Source: an uncultured Mycoplasmatota bacterium
GTDB lineage: Bacteria; Bacillota_I; Bacilli_A; RF39; UBA660
Length of the DNA stretch: 64,000 bases
Assembly: GCA_948467605.1 (NCBI GenBank)
Contig: CAOKET010000005.1
Location: forward strand, 1 to 64,000
Direction: 5' to 3'
Shown here: one piece after another, positions 27,659-37,135 of the stretch
Position numbering within the stretch: the stretch's first letter is position 1
Layout of the letters: every line of letters starts with the position of its first letter
Notes under the pieces: generated by a model
Told to the model about the DNA's origin: nothing
The model's input: only the letters and a program-made list of their open reading frames with translations
The model's database searches: none
Position numbers and translations under genes: made by a program

Positions 27659-28243
27659 TTAAATATTATTATTTCCTATTTTCTCATAATATTCCTCTAA
27701 AGTAATACCACAATTAAATATCTCAGTGGAAATGCTTTTACCAACATACCTAATATGCCATGGTTCATAACTATAACCAGTAATATCTTCTCTACCTTTT
27801 GGATATCTTAATATAAAACCAAAGTCACTTAAATGCTTATGTACTTTTTCTTCAAATACTAAAGTTGTTCTATCAAAATTATCATTGCAAGAAATAAATC
27901 CTTCTTTATCAAAATATATTATTAAATCTATCGCAAGACCCGTGTGATGTTCACTACATCCTATTGGTGCTACAAAAGAAGAAGCATAATTTTCCCCATA
28001 CATTGATACAAACTCTTCATATATTATTTCTTGTTCAATCTTTGATCTATACGCACACTCTATTTCTACTATAATATCTTCATACTCCATAAGATAATGC
28101 TTTAACTTTAGAAATTGACTAAATGCCTTTTCTTCTATTAGAACATCATTACCATTTACATCTTTAATATTAATAAGTTTTACATCATTAATAAAATCAT
28201 CACTTATTTTATTTTGCCTATTTACTAATATATCATATTTCAT
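27659..28243 (-). CDS. D-alanyl-D-alanine carboxypeptidase, VanY type (M15B)
   Basis: 194 residues with the M15B zinc motifs: a YRSKIEQ lead-in, SEHHTGLAIDL (first His and Asp ligands), and EPWHIRYVG near the end (catalytic Glu and last His). It removes the terminal D-Ala of peptidoglycan stem peptides. No signal peptide or membrane helix is visible, so it is cytoplasmic or exported another way; most VanY relatives are membrane-anchored. The start follows AAGGAGAT. It is divergent from the dipeptidase, with a 49-base shared upstream region. Confidence 0.93.
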   Translation of the reverse strand: MKYDILVNRQNKISDDFINDVKLINIKDVNGNDVLIEEKAFSQFLKLKHYLMEYEDIIVEIECAYRSKIEQEIIYEEFVSMYGENYASSFVAPIGCSEHHTGLAIDLIIYFDKEGFISCNDNFDRTTLVFEEKVHKHLSDFGFILRYPKGREDITGYSYEPWHIRYVGKSISTEIFNCGITLEEYYEKIGNNNI

Positions 28244-28292
28244 AATTTAAATCTCCTTATATATATTATAATATATATAGGAGGAGATTACT

Positions 28293-29240
28293 ATGTTTGA
28301 TATGCATTATGATTTACTGTCTAGAATTTATTATGATTATATAAAATATGGAAATATAACTGATGATACAAAAAATGATATAAAAAATATTTTTAATACT
28401 AATAATATAATAGGTAGTTGTATTAATCTATATTTTATGAATGAACAAGAAATGTTAGAAGAAATAGGACTGAACAGTAACCAATTAGAAGATGTGCTTG
28501 GTATTTTCAAAAAGTCAGTAGAACTCATTAATAGTTTAAAAGATGAAGGAATAATAGATAAAAATATAAAATTTATTTATAGTATTGAGGGTTGTGACTA
28601 TATTAAGGATGAAAACACTTTAGATGAACTATATAAACTAGGTCTTAGATCGATCCTATTAGTATGGAATAATAAAAATAAATATGGTTCTGGTAACGAA
28701 AGTGAAATTGGACTTACTAAACTTGGAAAAAGCTTTATTAAACATGCGATTGATCTTGGAATCATAATAGATGTATCACATGCTAATTATAATACATTCT
28801 GTGATATATTAAATGTGGTTAAAGAGGAAAAGAAAAAAGGAAAGGCACCAATTTTAATCGCATCACACTCTAATTCAAGACAGTTACACAATGTTCCTAG
28901 AAATTTAACATACCAACAATTAATAGATTTAAAAAATCTAGATGGATATATAGGAATAGTTGCATATAATCCATTTATTGGAGATAGTAACTTTAAAGAA
29001 AACTATTTAAAACATATAAATTATATGATTGAAGAAATAGGATTTTCTATAGATAGAGTTTTACTGAGTACAGACAATATGAGTTTTATAGATAATACTG
29101 ATTGTACATTTAATGTATATAATATAGCAAATGAACTATATACACTGTTATCTAGCAAATATTCTACTAGTGATATAAACAAAATGTTATATGAAAATGC
29201 CTATGAAATTCTTAAAAAAGTTAAAAGAGACAAAATATAA
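28293..29240 (+). CDS. Membrane dipeptidase family (M19) peptidase
   Basis: 315 residues, slightly shorter than the usual ~320-400. M19 zinc motifs: DMHYD at the start (HxD), SIEGCDYI with the bridging Glu, SHAN and ASHSNSR with the two His ligands, and LLSTD near 265. It hydrolyses dipeptides, including D-amino-acid forms, and may recycle wall fragments together with VanY next door. No signal sequence, so it works in the cytoplasm. GGAGG precedes the ATG. The end overlaps a bidirectional terminator. Confidence 0.92.
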   Translation: MFDMHYDLLSRIYYDYIKYGNITDDTKNDIKNIFNTNNIIGSCINLYFMNEQEMLEEIGLNSNQLEDVLGIFKKSVELINSLKDEGIIDKNIKFIYSIEGCDYIKDENTLDELYKLGLRSILLVWNNKNKYGSGNESEIGLTKLGKSFIKHAIDLGIIIDVSHANYNTFCDILNVVKEEKKKGKAPILIASHSNSRQLHNVPRNLTYQQLIDLKNLDGYIGIVAYNPFIGDSNFKENYLKHINYMIEEIGFSIDRVLLSTDNMSFIDNTDCTFNVYNIANELYTLLSSKYSTSDINKMLYENAYEILKKVKRDKI

Positions 29241-29252
29241 TGTCTCTTTATT
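29223..29252. terminator. Bidirectional terminator after the M19 gene
   Basis: AAAGAGACA and TGTCTCTTT form the stem. It contains the M19 stop codon and lies beside the end of the convergent AAA+ gene. Confidence 0.7.
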
Positions 29253-30243
29253 ATTTATCTAAATCATCAATTGTCATTCCATCATCTTCTAATATAGCTT
29301 TAAATTCATTTTTAAACACTATAGCCTGCTTTTTTATTACATCAGGATATATTGTTTGAGAATTTATTAATGCCTTATAAACATGCTTTAAAGTAACAAC
29401 AGGGGAGTTCTCAAATAGTGCATATGAAAATGCCTTAGAAAGATGTGTTAAACATATATCAGGATATTGACTAGACATACCAAATATTCTTTTATATTCA
29501 GAAGTTGAGTCAATTAAAAACTTACATATAAGTTCAATTACAAAACTACTATATTTAAGTTTAATACCAGTTTTGGCTTCAATTCTAGGATATGAACCCA
29601 TCATTATTTTAAGTGCAGTTTCTTGATCTGGTTCAGGAGCATCTACACGTTCAAAACGTCTTAAAAATGCCCTATCTCTTACTATATATCTATCATATTC
29701 ATCATATGTAGTAGCACCTATCATTTTTATTGAACCCCTATCTAGACATGGTTTTAACATATTTGCAATATCTAGTGAACCTTCTGTATTACCTATTAAT
29801 GTATGTATTTCATCAATAAATAATATTACATTATCCATCTCTTTAAGTTCATCAACTAATGACTGTAATCTAGTTTCAATGCTTCCTCCTACACCACCAA
29901 TAAGTGCAGTTGTATTAACCTTTATAATAGACCAATTCTTAAGCAAATCTGGTACTTCTCCTCTTGCAATCCTATATGCTAAACCCTCAACTATTGCAGT
30001 CTTACCAACTCCAGGAAGACCAACTAAAATCGCTGATTTATCAGGTGTTAATAAAATAAGAATTAACTCCTTTATTTCCTCATCACGCGCTATTGCTGGA
30101 TTTGTAATATACTTCCTTAAAGTATAATCTTCACCATACAAACTAAGCATACCATTTTCCCTTAATTTAAGTGGCTCCCTTGTTTGCACTTTACCATCTA
30201 ATACTTCATCATCAAAATCTAATATTTCATCACTATTATTCAT
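29251..30243 (-). CDS. Stand-alone ClpA/B D1-type AAA+ ATPase
   Basis: 330 residues from the ATG at 30243, which follows AAGGGTG. Walker A is GLPGVGKT, then the ClpB/ClpC D1 pattern (VNTTALIGG, then LFIDEIHTLIG for Walker B) and GATTYDEYDRYI with sensor residues; RRFERV gives the Arg finger. It has one AAA+ module only: no Clp N-domain, no middle domain, no D2 ring, and no ClpP-binding loop is apparent. A single D1-like ring may act as an adaptor or a dedicated remodeller. The short acidic N-terminus (ILDFDDEVLDG) may be a docking segment. The next gene upstream (flippase) is 13 bases away, so they form one unit. Confidence 0.88.
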   Translation of the reverse strand: MNNSDEILDFDDEVLDGKVQTREPLKLRENGMLSLYGEDYTLRKYITNPAIARDEEIKELILILLTPDKSAILVGLPGVGKTAIVEGLAYRIARGEVPDLLKNWSIIKVNTTALIGGVGGSIETRLQSLVDELKEMDNVILFIDEIHTLIGNTEGSLDIANMLKPCLDRGSIKMIGATTYDEYDRYIVRDRAFLRRFERVDAPEPDQETALKIMMGSYPRIEAKTGIKLKYSSFVIELICKFLIDSTSEYKRIFGMSSQYPDICLTHLSKAFSYALFENSPVVTLKHVYKALINSQTIYPDVIKKQAIVFKNEFKAILEDDGMTIDDLDK

Positions 30244-30256
30244 ATTACACCCTTCT

Positions 30257-31825
30257 TTATACATTTCTTTTTTTCTTAAATACACTTAATAATAATCCTC
30301 TAGCCCTATTTATTAAATTACTAAACTCTTTAAATGTAAATTTTAATATTATAGATACTAAAGATAATATAACTATAAATGAAACTCCCAACATTAATGT
30401 TAGTTTAAAATAGCTACTAGAATTATTAACAATAATACTTTCTATAGGATTTAATAGTAAAGCACCTAATATAAATAACAAAATAGTTATTACATAAGTC
30501 ATTATTATTTTAGACATTTTTATATTAGGAAATACTCTTTTTGAAATTAAATTTGCTCTTAATACCATAGATGTTATTATATCTATAGTAGTAGATAATA
30601 ATATTCCAATAACTCTTAGTTTAATAGTTGGCATCAATATTATAAATAATACTGATAAAACTAAGTTTATTAATGAAGTAATAAACATATATGGTTTGCT
30701 TTCCTTATATAATCCATTTGCAGTTATCGCAGTTATTAATGGCATAGTACAAGTAACACTTAAAAATAAATTTAATCCAAATAAAATAACTGTGACATAA
30801 TTAATATAATCTGTTAAATAATTAACTGTTTTATCACTAACCCAAATACTAATAAAACCTCTTATTCCAAGTATATAACATATACCTATAGTAGCACCAA
30901 GTAATATCATTAATACTTGATATTCCCTAAATAATTTATATGTTTTTTTATTATCATCTTTGGCAAATGAATTACCGAATGGATGAGCAATTACTTGTGC
31001 TATTCTATTCATTATTGTATATAAGAATGATGAAATATAATTATAAGCACCATACACACTTACCATTACCGCTCCTATAAACTTCATTATAAGAACTGAA
31101 TCTACGTTGTTAGCAACCAAATAACCAACTTGATGCCAAAATACATCCTTTGTCATTGCTTTTGCTGATGTATCAATTTTCATACTTTTCTTTAACCATG
31201 GATATGCCTTTTTGCCAACGATATATACTAATAACTCTTCTAAGATTTTTACAAACAATATTATAAGTGCAATGGTTACTAAACTAGGTATAAGTTTTAC
31301 TATAAATATTATTAATATATCACATAAAATTCTTATTATATTAGTTATGAGTGAATATATATATTTTCTTTGATCTGCAAAAAGTACACTACTATATGAA
31401 TATGAACAACAAAAAAATGGAAGTAAATATGATGAAGATATTATTGCAAAGCATATTATTACTTCTGATATATGAGTTTTTACTCCAAAGATCGTAGGGA
31501 GTAAAAAACATGTTATAAATATTAATCCTGCTATTATAAGTCCTAATTTTCTATATATTTTTTTAGAACCATTAAATATCTTTACTATTGCTTCTTTATC
31601 GTCATTAGCAAATGGCTTATATAATTTATATGTAACAGCAGAAGTAAAACCTGCTTCTACTAAAAATAAATAAGATATTATTCTATTTATAAAATCATAA
31701 TAACCATTAAGTTCAGAACCCAAATTATTTATTAATACACTAAATTTTACTAATCCTAATAACCCTATTATAAAATATGGTACTATCTCAATTATCCAAG
31801 AAAGTGCAATTCTTTTTGTCCTCAA
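30257..31825 (-). CDS. MOP-superfamily flippase (oligosaccharide/polysaccharide type)
   Basis: About 522 residues with roughly 12-14 membrane helices typical of Wzx/MurJ-like exporters, for example the start IVPYFIIGLLGLVKF and the repeated long helices in the second half. It probably moves lipid-linked sugars across the membrane. The ATG at 31834 is only a base or two from GGAG, so TTG at 31825, nine bases after it, is the better start. It is co-transcribed with the AAA+ gene. The substrate cannot be told from sequence. Confidence 0.85.
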   Translation of the reverse strand: MRTKRIALSWIIEIVPYFIIGLLGLVKFSVLINNLGSELNGYYDFINRIISYLFLVEAGFTSAVTYKLYKPFANDDKEAIVKIFNGSKKIYRKLGLIIAGLIFITCFLLPTIFGVKTHISEVIICFAIISSSYLLPFFCCSYSYSSVLFADQRKYIYSLITNIIRILCDILIIFIVKLIPSLVTIALIILFVKILEELLVYIVGKKAYPWLKKSMKIDTSAKAMTKDVFWHQVGYLVANNVDSVLIMKFIGAVMVSVYGAYNYISSFLYTIMNRIAQVIAHPFGNSFAKDDNKKTYKLFREYQVLMILLGATIGICYILGIRGFISIWVSDKTVNYLTDYINYVTVILFGLNLFLSVTCTMPLITAITANGLYKESKPYMFITSLINLVLSVLFIILMPTIKLRVIGILLSTTIDIITSMVLRANLISKRVFPNIKMSKIIMTYVITILLFILGALLLNPIESIIVNNSSSYFKLTLMLGVSFIVILSLVSIILKFTFKEFSNLINRARGLLLSVFKKKRNV

Positions 31826-31887
31826 TACTACCATCTCCTATTATTAATAATACCATTTTTCATGTATATAAGCAAATAAAAACTCAA

Positions 31888-32076
31888 TTATTTAACAATA
31901 ATTAAGTTTTCTGCAACTTCTTCAAGAGCCTTACCTATACTCTTCTTAGATTTATATTTTTTTAATTGATAATACTTATCTTCATCTATTTGTCTAGCCC
32001 TTTTTGCTGCGATGTGAACTAGGCGATATTTTGAATCAACTATAAGTAACATTTTATCAATTGATGGATATATCAC
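31888..32076 (-). CDS. rpoZ: RNA polymerase omega subunit
   Basis: 62 residues matching the omega core: YPSIDKMLLIVDSKYRL, the invariant AAKRARQI and KSIGKALEEVA. Omega stabilises the beta' subunit and core assembly. The ribosome site GGAGGAG lies before the ATG. It stands apart from gmk and other usual rpoZ partners here. Confidence 0.95.
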   Translation of the reverse strand: MIYPSIDKMLLIVDSKYRLVHIAAKRARQIDEDKYYQLKKYKSKKSIGKALEEVAENLIIVK

Positions 32077-32513
32077 ACTATCTCCTCCTCTTATTTTTAT
32101 AATAACCTACCATTATAATTTTTTCAATATTAGTTTACATCATATTTAATATACTTTACATAAAAAATTATATGCTTGTACATAACAATATATCTACTTT
32201 TATATTATATTCAGTTTAAATATTATTATTACTTACATACAAAAACAAAATTTATAAATAAATTACACATCAGACCTAACAATTTATTTTTTTAATACCT
32301 ATGCCATTTACCTACCACCAAGCAGACTTAAACTCCGATAGTTGCTACCATACTCATATTTTATTATTATTTGTTTTAACTTAAAATTTGAATTTATCCT
32401 AAATTTATAAGTTCTATTTATTAACATAATTAAACATCTTAAGTTTTCTTAGTGAGTTAATTACATACAAGGAACATCTGTTAAACGCTTTTTAAAAGAA
32501 CCTTCCTATTATA
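32077..32513. other. Gap between rpoZ and ezrA with a GC-richer patch
   Basis: About 440 bases without a confident gene. Most is very AT-rich, but about 32305-32350 has noticeably more G+C. On the minus strand it contains ATG AGT ATG GTA GCA ACT ATC GGA then TAA, and a further short in-frame stretch after it. It is too short and interrupted to call a gene. It could be a decayed ORF or a structured RNA. Confidence 0.4.
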
Positions 32514-32536
32514 TAAAAAAAGAGATTAAAAATCTC
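32514..32536 (-). terminator. Terminator of ezrA
   Basis: GAGATT and AATCTC form a short hairpin followed by TTTTTTT on the minus strand, directly after the ezrA stop. Confidence 0.7.
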
Positions 32537-32544
32537 ATATAATT

Positions 32545-34269
32545 TTACTTAATATCATTTTCATAAGCCGCTTTTATTTTCTTATATACACCAGGTTCAA
32601 TCAGATCAATTGTACTTATTGCAATTTCTAATGATTTTCTATAATCTCCTTTTAAAAATAAGTCTTCAGCAATATCTAATCCTTCTTTTATATCATAATC
32701 ACTTGTCCTATACCTATTACCATAAACAATAGAAGTTTCTGTAAGAATAGCATTCTTAATCATCTCATCAGTTGTACTATATAATTTAAAAACTAAATCT
32801 CTTGCAGTATCTACCCTAGTATTTAATACTTTTATAGATATCGGTTTTCTAGATAATTCCTTTACTATTTCTTTTATTGCTTCCTTGGCATCTTGCAACT
32901 CCACATAATAATTATTAGGAATTACAGGAAGTTTATATTCTCTTGTTTTAAAATGTGCTTTTTTAAGTAAAGATATTATTTCATCAAGTTGCCCTCTTGC
33001 TCTTGTCTCATCCTCTTTCATACTGCCAATAGAACTTAAAAACTCATCAAAACTAGTTTCTAAATTTCCAAGCCTAACAGATAAGGCTTCTATTTCACCA
33101 TATAACTTGCTATATGCGAATGCTTTCTCTTTTCCTTGTTCAGCAAGAATTTTATAGTCATCACTTAATTCACACAATTCTGAATACAATTTATTTATAT
33201 TATCTATTTCTTCTTCTTTCAAATCATAAGTAGTTTGTATACTATCAAATTGCTTATATATATCATTCATTATTGTAGTTATCTTATTTAAAGTTCTTTT
33301 TAATTCTTCTATTCCATTTTCATACTTTCTCTTATAATCCTTTTCTTTCTCTAAATCACCAAATAATGAATCCAAATACTCAGATATAGTTTTTAATTCA
33401 AAAACACAATCTTCCAAATTTAAACTTTTAGTTCTATCATAAATATCAACTAATTTTTTATTAGTTTCTTCAATATTGTATTCAATGTTTAAATAATCAA
33501 TCACATATCCTTCTTTTTCCATTGTATTACACATTTGAGTTAAATCTCTTTGCTTTTTAGGGATTATACTTTTGACCATTAAAATTATATTAGGAACCTC
33601 TTCTAATACTATTTCCATATAATTAATCATTTCTTCAATTGAACTTATTATATGTTCAACTTCGTCATAATTATTTTTTTCCATTTGAATTTCAAAATCA
33701 GAAAACCTTTTCTCTATATTTTCAAATTGCAACTTTATGAATTTAGATATTTCACCAAACTCATTTTCAGTTTCATTATACCTATCAAATATTTCTCTAT
33801 ATCTAGTTTTTAATTTTATTATTTTAGTACGATTTTCTTCTTCACTTAATGTAATACTTTTAATATTATTTAAAATTTTATTAGTCTTCGATTTTATTTT
33901 ATATATTTCAAGTTCTATTTTAGAAAACTTTTCTACTGCTTGCTTATACTTCTTATTCTCAATCAACTCGTCTGCTTCGATAAGCATATCCGTTATTAAT
34001 GGTATATTGTTTTCCTTTATGCCTTCTACTTTTCCATTCCAATAATCATATCTTGCCTGCATTTGATCATTTTTTATAAGATCATGTGCCTTTGATAATT
34101 CGGATAATATATCAGAATCTAAAATTAAATTCTTGTTTCTTTCTAATTTTTCTAATTCCTGTTTATATTTTTTATTTTGAAACTTACTAATAACAAATAA
34201 TATTCCTATTATACATGCAATTGCTAATATGAAAAAAGTAATAATCAGTAATAACATAATATCATCCAT
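32545..34269 (-). CDS. ezrA: EzrA-like septation ring regulator
   Basis: 574 residues, the normal EzrA length. One N-terminal membrane helix (about 5-27) is followed by long coiled coils (KYKQELEKLERNK, then MQARYDYWNG with the family Tyr-Trp). EzrA limits FtsZ ring formation away from the division site and links FtsZ to wall synthesis in Firmicutes. The conserved C-terminal region is present (IAEDLFLKGDYRKSLEIAI). It lies between rpoZ and rpsD, divergent from the rpsD leader, reminiscent of ezrA-rpsD-tyrS order in bacilli. Confidence 0.92.
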   Translation of the reverse strand: MDDIMLLLIITFFILAIACIIGILFVISKFQNKKYKQELEKLERNKNLILDSDILSELSKAHDLIKNDQMQARYDYWNGKVEGIKENNIPLITDMLIEADELIENKKYKQAVEKFSKIELEIYKIKSKTNKILNNIKSITLSEEENRTKIIKLKTRYREIFDRYNETENEFGEISKFIKLQFENIEKRFSDFEIQMEKNNYDEVEHIISSIEEMINYMEIVLEEVPNIILMVKSIIPKKQRDLTQMCNTMEKEGYVIDYLNIEYNIEETNKKLVDIYDRTKSLNLEDCVFELKTISEYLDSLFGDLEKEKDYKRKYENGIEELKRTLNKITTIMNDIYKQFDSIQTTYDLKEEEIDNINKLYSELCELSDDYKILAEQGKEKAFAYSKLYGEIEALSVRLGNLETSFDEFLSSIGSMKEDETRARGQLDEIISLLKKAHFKTREYKLPVIPNNYYVELQDAKEAIKEIVKELSRKPISIKVLNTRVDTARDLVFKLYSTTDEMIKNAILTETSIVYGNRYRTSDYDIKEGLDIAEDLFLKGDYRKSLEIAISTIDLIEPGVYKKIKAAYENDIK

Positions 34270-34384
34270 AAGTTCACCTTCTCTATTCTAAAAACATTTT
34301 ATCACATTTTTCGACTTTTTTTACTCCTTTTTTTATTATTCCACAATTTTGTTATTATTTACATATATTTAGAATATATTTTTA

Positions 34385-34413
34385 TTGACTATATTGAAAA
34401 TAAATAATATAAT
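34385..34413 (+). promoter_or_regulatory. Promoter of rpsD
   Basis: TTGACT (34385-34390) and TATAAT (34408-34413) have exactly 17-base spacing. Confidence 0.85.
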
Positions 34414-34414
34414 A

Positions 34415-34577
34415 TTTTTGTTTGATTACAAAAACAGCGTTATTGCAGATAATGTAATGTGTTGATTGCCTTTTATAGGTTATTTTAGTAACTATAGCAT
34501 GGTAGCGAAAAAATCAAAATCAACTCCCTATATTATTGTGTAATAACCTTCTTGTATCAAAAAGAAGGAGGACAAAA
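34415..34577 (+). promoter_or_regulatory. rpsD leader (S4-type autoregulatory RNA)
   Basis: About 160 bases of leader lie between the promoter and rpsD. CCTTCTT (in AACCTTCTTG) can pair with AAGAAGG in the ribosome site region AAGAAGGAGG just before ATG, so translation can be blocked. In other Firmicutes S4 binds its own leader; that the same occurs here is inferred from position and structure. Confidence 0.7.
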
Positions 34578-35180
34578 ATGTCAAGATATACTGGACCAAG
34601 TCATAGACAAAGTCGTCGTGTAGGATTTTCTTTAACAGAAACTGGTAAAGATTTAAAAAGACCATATAAACCAGGTCAACATGGACAAGGTGGAAGAAGA
34701 GCAAAAGTTTCAGAATATGGTACTCAATTATTAGAAAAACAAAAAGTAAAATTTATGTATGGACTTACTGAAAGACAATTTAAAATTCTTTTCAATAAGG
34801 CTGCCAAAATAAAAGGTATTCATGGTGAAAACTTCTTATTCTTACTTGAATCAAGATTAGATAACTTAGTTTATCGTATGGGATTAGCAAGTACTAGAAG
34901 AGCAGCAAGGCAAATAGTAAACCATGGACATATATTAGTAAATGGTTCAAAAGTTGATATACCATCATACCAAGTTAAACCAGGTGATGTTATTAGTGTA
35001 AAAGAAAAATCATTATCACATCCTGCTATGTTAGCATCTCTTGAAGAAAGAACATCAATCTCTGATTTTGTTACTTTCGATAAGAAGAAAATGGAAGGTA
35101 CATATGTTAGATTACCTGAAAGAAGCGAACTTAGCGCAGATATTAATGAATCATTAATAGTTGAATTCTACAGTAGATAA
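34578..35180 (+). CDS. rpsD: Ribosomal protein uS4
   Basis: 200 residues from the ATG at 34578, right after AAGAAGGAGG; the longer in-frame ATG at 34536 precedes that site and adds an unrelated stretch. It has the uS4 N-terminal region ([14 protein letters not shown]) and the S4 RNA-binding domain ([19 protein letters not shown] to NGHILVNG). It is a primary 16S rRNA-binding protein of the 30S subunit and the likely repressor of its own mRNA. It is monocistronic, with a terminator directly after. Confidence 0.98.
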   Translation: MSRYTGPSHRQSRRVGFSLTETGKDLKRPYKPGQHGQGGRRAKVSEYGTQLLEKQKVKFMYGLTERQFKILFNKAAKIKGIHGENFLFLLESRLDNLVYRMGLASTRRAARQIVNHGHILVNGSKVDIPSYQVKPGDVISVKEKSLSHPAMLASLEERTSISDFVTFDKKKMEGTYVRLPERSELSADINESLIVEFYSR

Positions 35181-35184
35181 TAAT

Positions 35185-35213
35185 TAAACTTCACAAAAAG
35201 TGAAGTTTTTTTA
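35185..35213 (+). terminator. rpsD terminator
   Basis: AAACTTCAC-aaaaa-GTGAAGTTT is followed by a T-run. Confidence 0.85.
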
Positions 35214-35447
35214 GTTTAAACTATCATTAAATTTTTCTATTAAAATCATTTTTAAATCATTATCAGTTATTTCCTCTAATTCATCACTATTAATAATCTC
35301 GCTAAAATTTATATTTTTATTGTCATTAACATCTATTAAATAACAATAATTTCTTTCATTGTATTCGACTATTGATACAACAATATAATCCCTATTATCA
35401 CTTAAAGTTAAAATATCACCTTTCTCTAACAATTCCATCATCTCCAT
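35211..35447 (-). CDS. Small DUF1292-like protein, 78 aa
   Basis: A compact beta-rich protein: LEKGDILTLSDNRDYIVVS then a middle segment, ending LKMILIEKFNDSLN. The pattern of a Glu/Asp-rich strand core is like DUF1292 (YrzB) proteins, which have no firm function; the match is by eye. The start is ambiguous among close Met codons. It overlaps the upstream gene by 32 bases, so translation is probably coupled. Confidence 0.65.
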   Translation of the reverse strand: MEMMELLEKGDILTLSDNRDYIVVSIVEYNERNYCYLIDVNDNKNINFSEIINSDELEEITDNDLKMILIEKFNDSLN

Positions 35448-35748
35448 TCAAAATCCAATTGGAAAAATGTTGTGGATTTTTTATATTTAATCTATTTGGC
35501 TTTATTATTACTCTACCAAAATTATTTTGACTATTAACTAACTTACTAGCACATAAAATACAAGTTTTATAAAAAGCATCATCAATATCATAAGAATCCG
35601 CTAGAGTTTTAGAATATGAATTTATATCTTCAATACTAATTCCCCTTTTTAATGCAGTTGCAATTAAAACAATTAATTTCGCAGACAAAATAGATCTATT
35701 AATATCATTATCAGATATAATACCAATCTTAGTTCTTATATTTCCCAT
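35416..35748 (-). CDS. Unknown 110-aa protein
   Basis: No family recognised. It starts GNIRTKIGIISDNDINRS, continues with an amphipathic helix (ILSAKLIVLIATALKR), and ends in a basic, Asn-rich tail. The ribosome site GAGGTG lies before the ATG. It is paired with the DUF1292-like gene, which overlaps its 3' end. Two short, coupled cytosolic proteins with no membrane segments suggest a small regulatory unit, but nothing further can be said. Confidence 0.6.
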   Translation of the reverse strand: MGNIRTKIGIISDNDINRSILSAKLIVLIATALKRGISIEDINSYSKTLADSYDIDDAFYKTCILCASKLVNSQNNFGRVIIKPNRLNIKNPQHFSNWILNGDDGIVRER

Positions 35749-35803
35749 TACATTGCACCTCTATAATAAATATATTACTTAAAAATAAAACATCTGTCAA
35801 ACT

Positions 35804-35831
35804 AAAATAAGAAGCGTATAGCTTCTTATTT
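35804..35831 (-). terminator. tyrS terminator
   Basis: AATAAGAAGC and GCTTCTTATT form a ten-base stem with a loop of five bases just after the tyrS stop. Confidence 0.8.
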
Positions 35832-35834
35832 ACA

Positions 35835-37058
35835 TTAAAACTTAAGTAAGTAATATTTTTTCTTACCTCGTTTTAATATACTAAACTTATTGTATATAGC
35901 ATTGTCTTTAGAAACTATAAAATTTTCATCATTTATCACTTCATCATTAATAGAAATAGCGTTACTTGATAAAAATTCTCTTAATTCTCTCTTGCTAGAT
36001 ACAACATTATTATTTACAAGTAATTCTGTAATATTCATAGATTCATCAACTTTTATTGATGGAACGTCTTTAAATGCCATATTTATTTCATCTTCTGACA
36101 AGTTATTTATACACCCACTAAAAAGTGCTTCACTTATTTTAAGTGCTCTATTATATTCTTCTTCTCCATGTAAGAATGTAATTACTTCGCGTGCTAATAA
36201 CTTATGTGCTTCTCTTAGATGTGGATTTTCTTTATGTCTTTTTTCTATCTCTTCTATTTCTTCCTTTGTTAGGAATGTATATATTTTTAAGTAATCTATT
36301 ACCATTTCATCTTCTACATTTAAGAAAAATTGATATAACTCATAACTAGATGTTTTATTTTTATCAAGCCATAATGCATTACCTTCACTTTTTCCAAACT
36401 TAGTTCCATCTTTTGTAGTTACTAAAGGCATAGTAAATGCATAAACCTCATTACCAGTTTTCTTCTTTATTAAATCAACACCAGCAGTAATATTTCCCCA
36501 TTGGTCAGATCCAGCAACTTGTAATGTACATCCTCTTGTTTGATATAAATGTAAAAAATCCATTGCTTGCATTATCATATAAGAAAATTCAGTATAAGTT
36601 ATTCCAGTTTCAAGCCTTCTTCTAATTATATCTTTATCTAGCATATAATTAATATTAAAATACTTGCCATATTCCCTTAAAAAAGTTATAAAATTGATAT
36701 CCTTAGACCAATCATAATTATTAACAACTTCAAATCCAAATATTTCCTTTGCTTGCTTAGTTAGTCCATTTATATTCTCTTCTATTTCATCTTCTGACTT
36801 CATTTCACGTTCAGTAGTTGGTCTTGGATCACCTATTCTACCAGTTGCTCCACCTATTAATAAAATTGGATTATGACCATGTTCTTTTAATCTTTTTGCA
36901 ATTAAAAAACTCGATAAATGTCCTATATGCATTGAAGGTGCGGTAGGATCTGTACCTATATAAAAAGTCATACCACCCTCATTTAACTTTTTTTCTAATT
37001 CAGGACTAGTAATATCTTTTATAAGTCCTCTCCATTTTAATTCTTCATATAATGTCAT
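35835..37058 (-). CDS. tyrS: Tyrosyl-tRNA synthetase
   Basis: 407 residues, normal for bacterial TyrRS. Class I signatures: TAPSMHIGHLSSF near residue 40 and KFGKSEGNA (KMSKS equivalent) near 230. Tyr-binding residues YTEFSYMIMQ and QVAGSDQWGN are present. The C-terminal S4-like domain is recognisable (SKRELREFLSSNAISIND). It charges tRNA-Tyr. No T-box is apparent upstream; it follows a terminator at 37106-37135 and has its own AGGAGG site. Confidence 0.98.
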   Translation of the reverse strand: MTLYEELKWRGLIKDITSPELEKKLNEGGMTFYIGTDPTAPSMHIGHLSSFLIAKRLKEHGHNPILLIGGATGRIGDPRPTTEREMKSEDEIEENINGLTKQAKEIFGFEVVNNYDWSKDINFITFLREYGKYFNINYMLDKDIIRRRLETGITYTEFSYMIMQAMDFLHLYQTRGCTLQVAGSDQWGNITAGVDLIKKKTGNEVYAFTMPLVTTKDGTKFGKSEGNALWLDKNKTSSYELYQFFLNVEDEMVIDYLKIYTFLTKEEIEEIEKRHKENPHLREAHKLLAREVITFLHGEEEYNRALKISEALFSGCINNLSEDEINMAFKDVPSIKVDESMNITELLVNNNVVSSKRELREFLSSNAISINDEVINDENFIVSKDNAIYNKFSILKRGKKKYYLLKF

Positions 37059-37105
37059 AAAGTTTCCTCCTAAAAATGATTATAACAAAAACAATAAAAA
37101 TAATA

Positions 37106-37135
37106 AAGAAAAAAGCACTAGTTTGCGCTTTTTTT
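37106..37135 (-). terminator. Terminator after the YtxH-like gene
   Basis: On the minus strand, a GC-containing stem (AAAAAGCGC with GTGCTTTTTT) is followed by a T-run. Confidence 0.7.
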
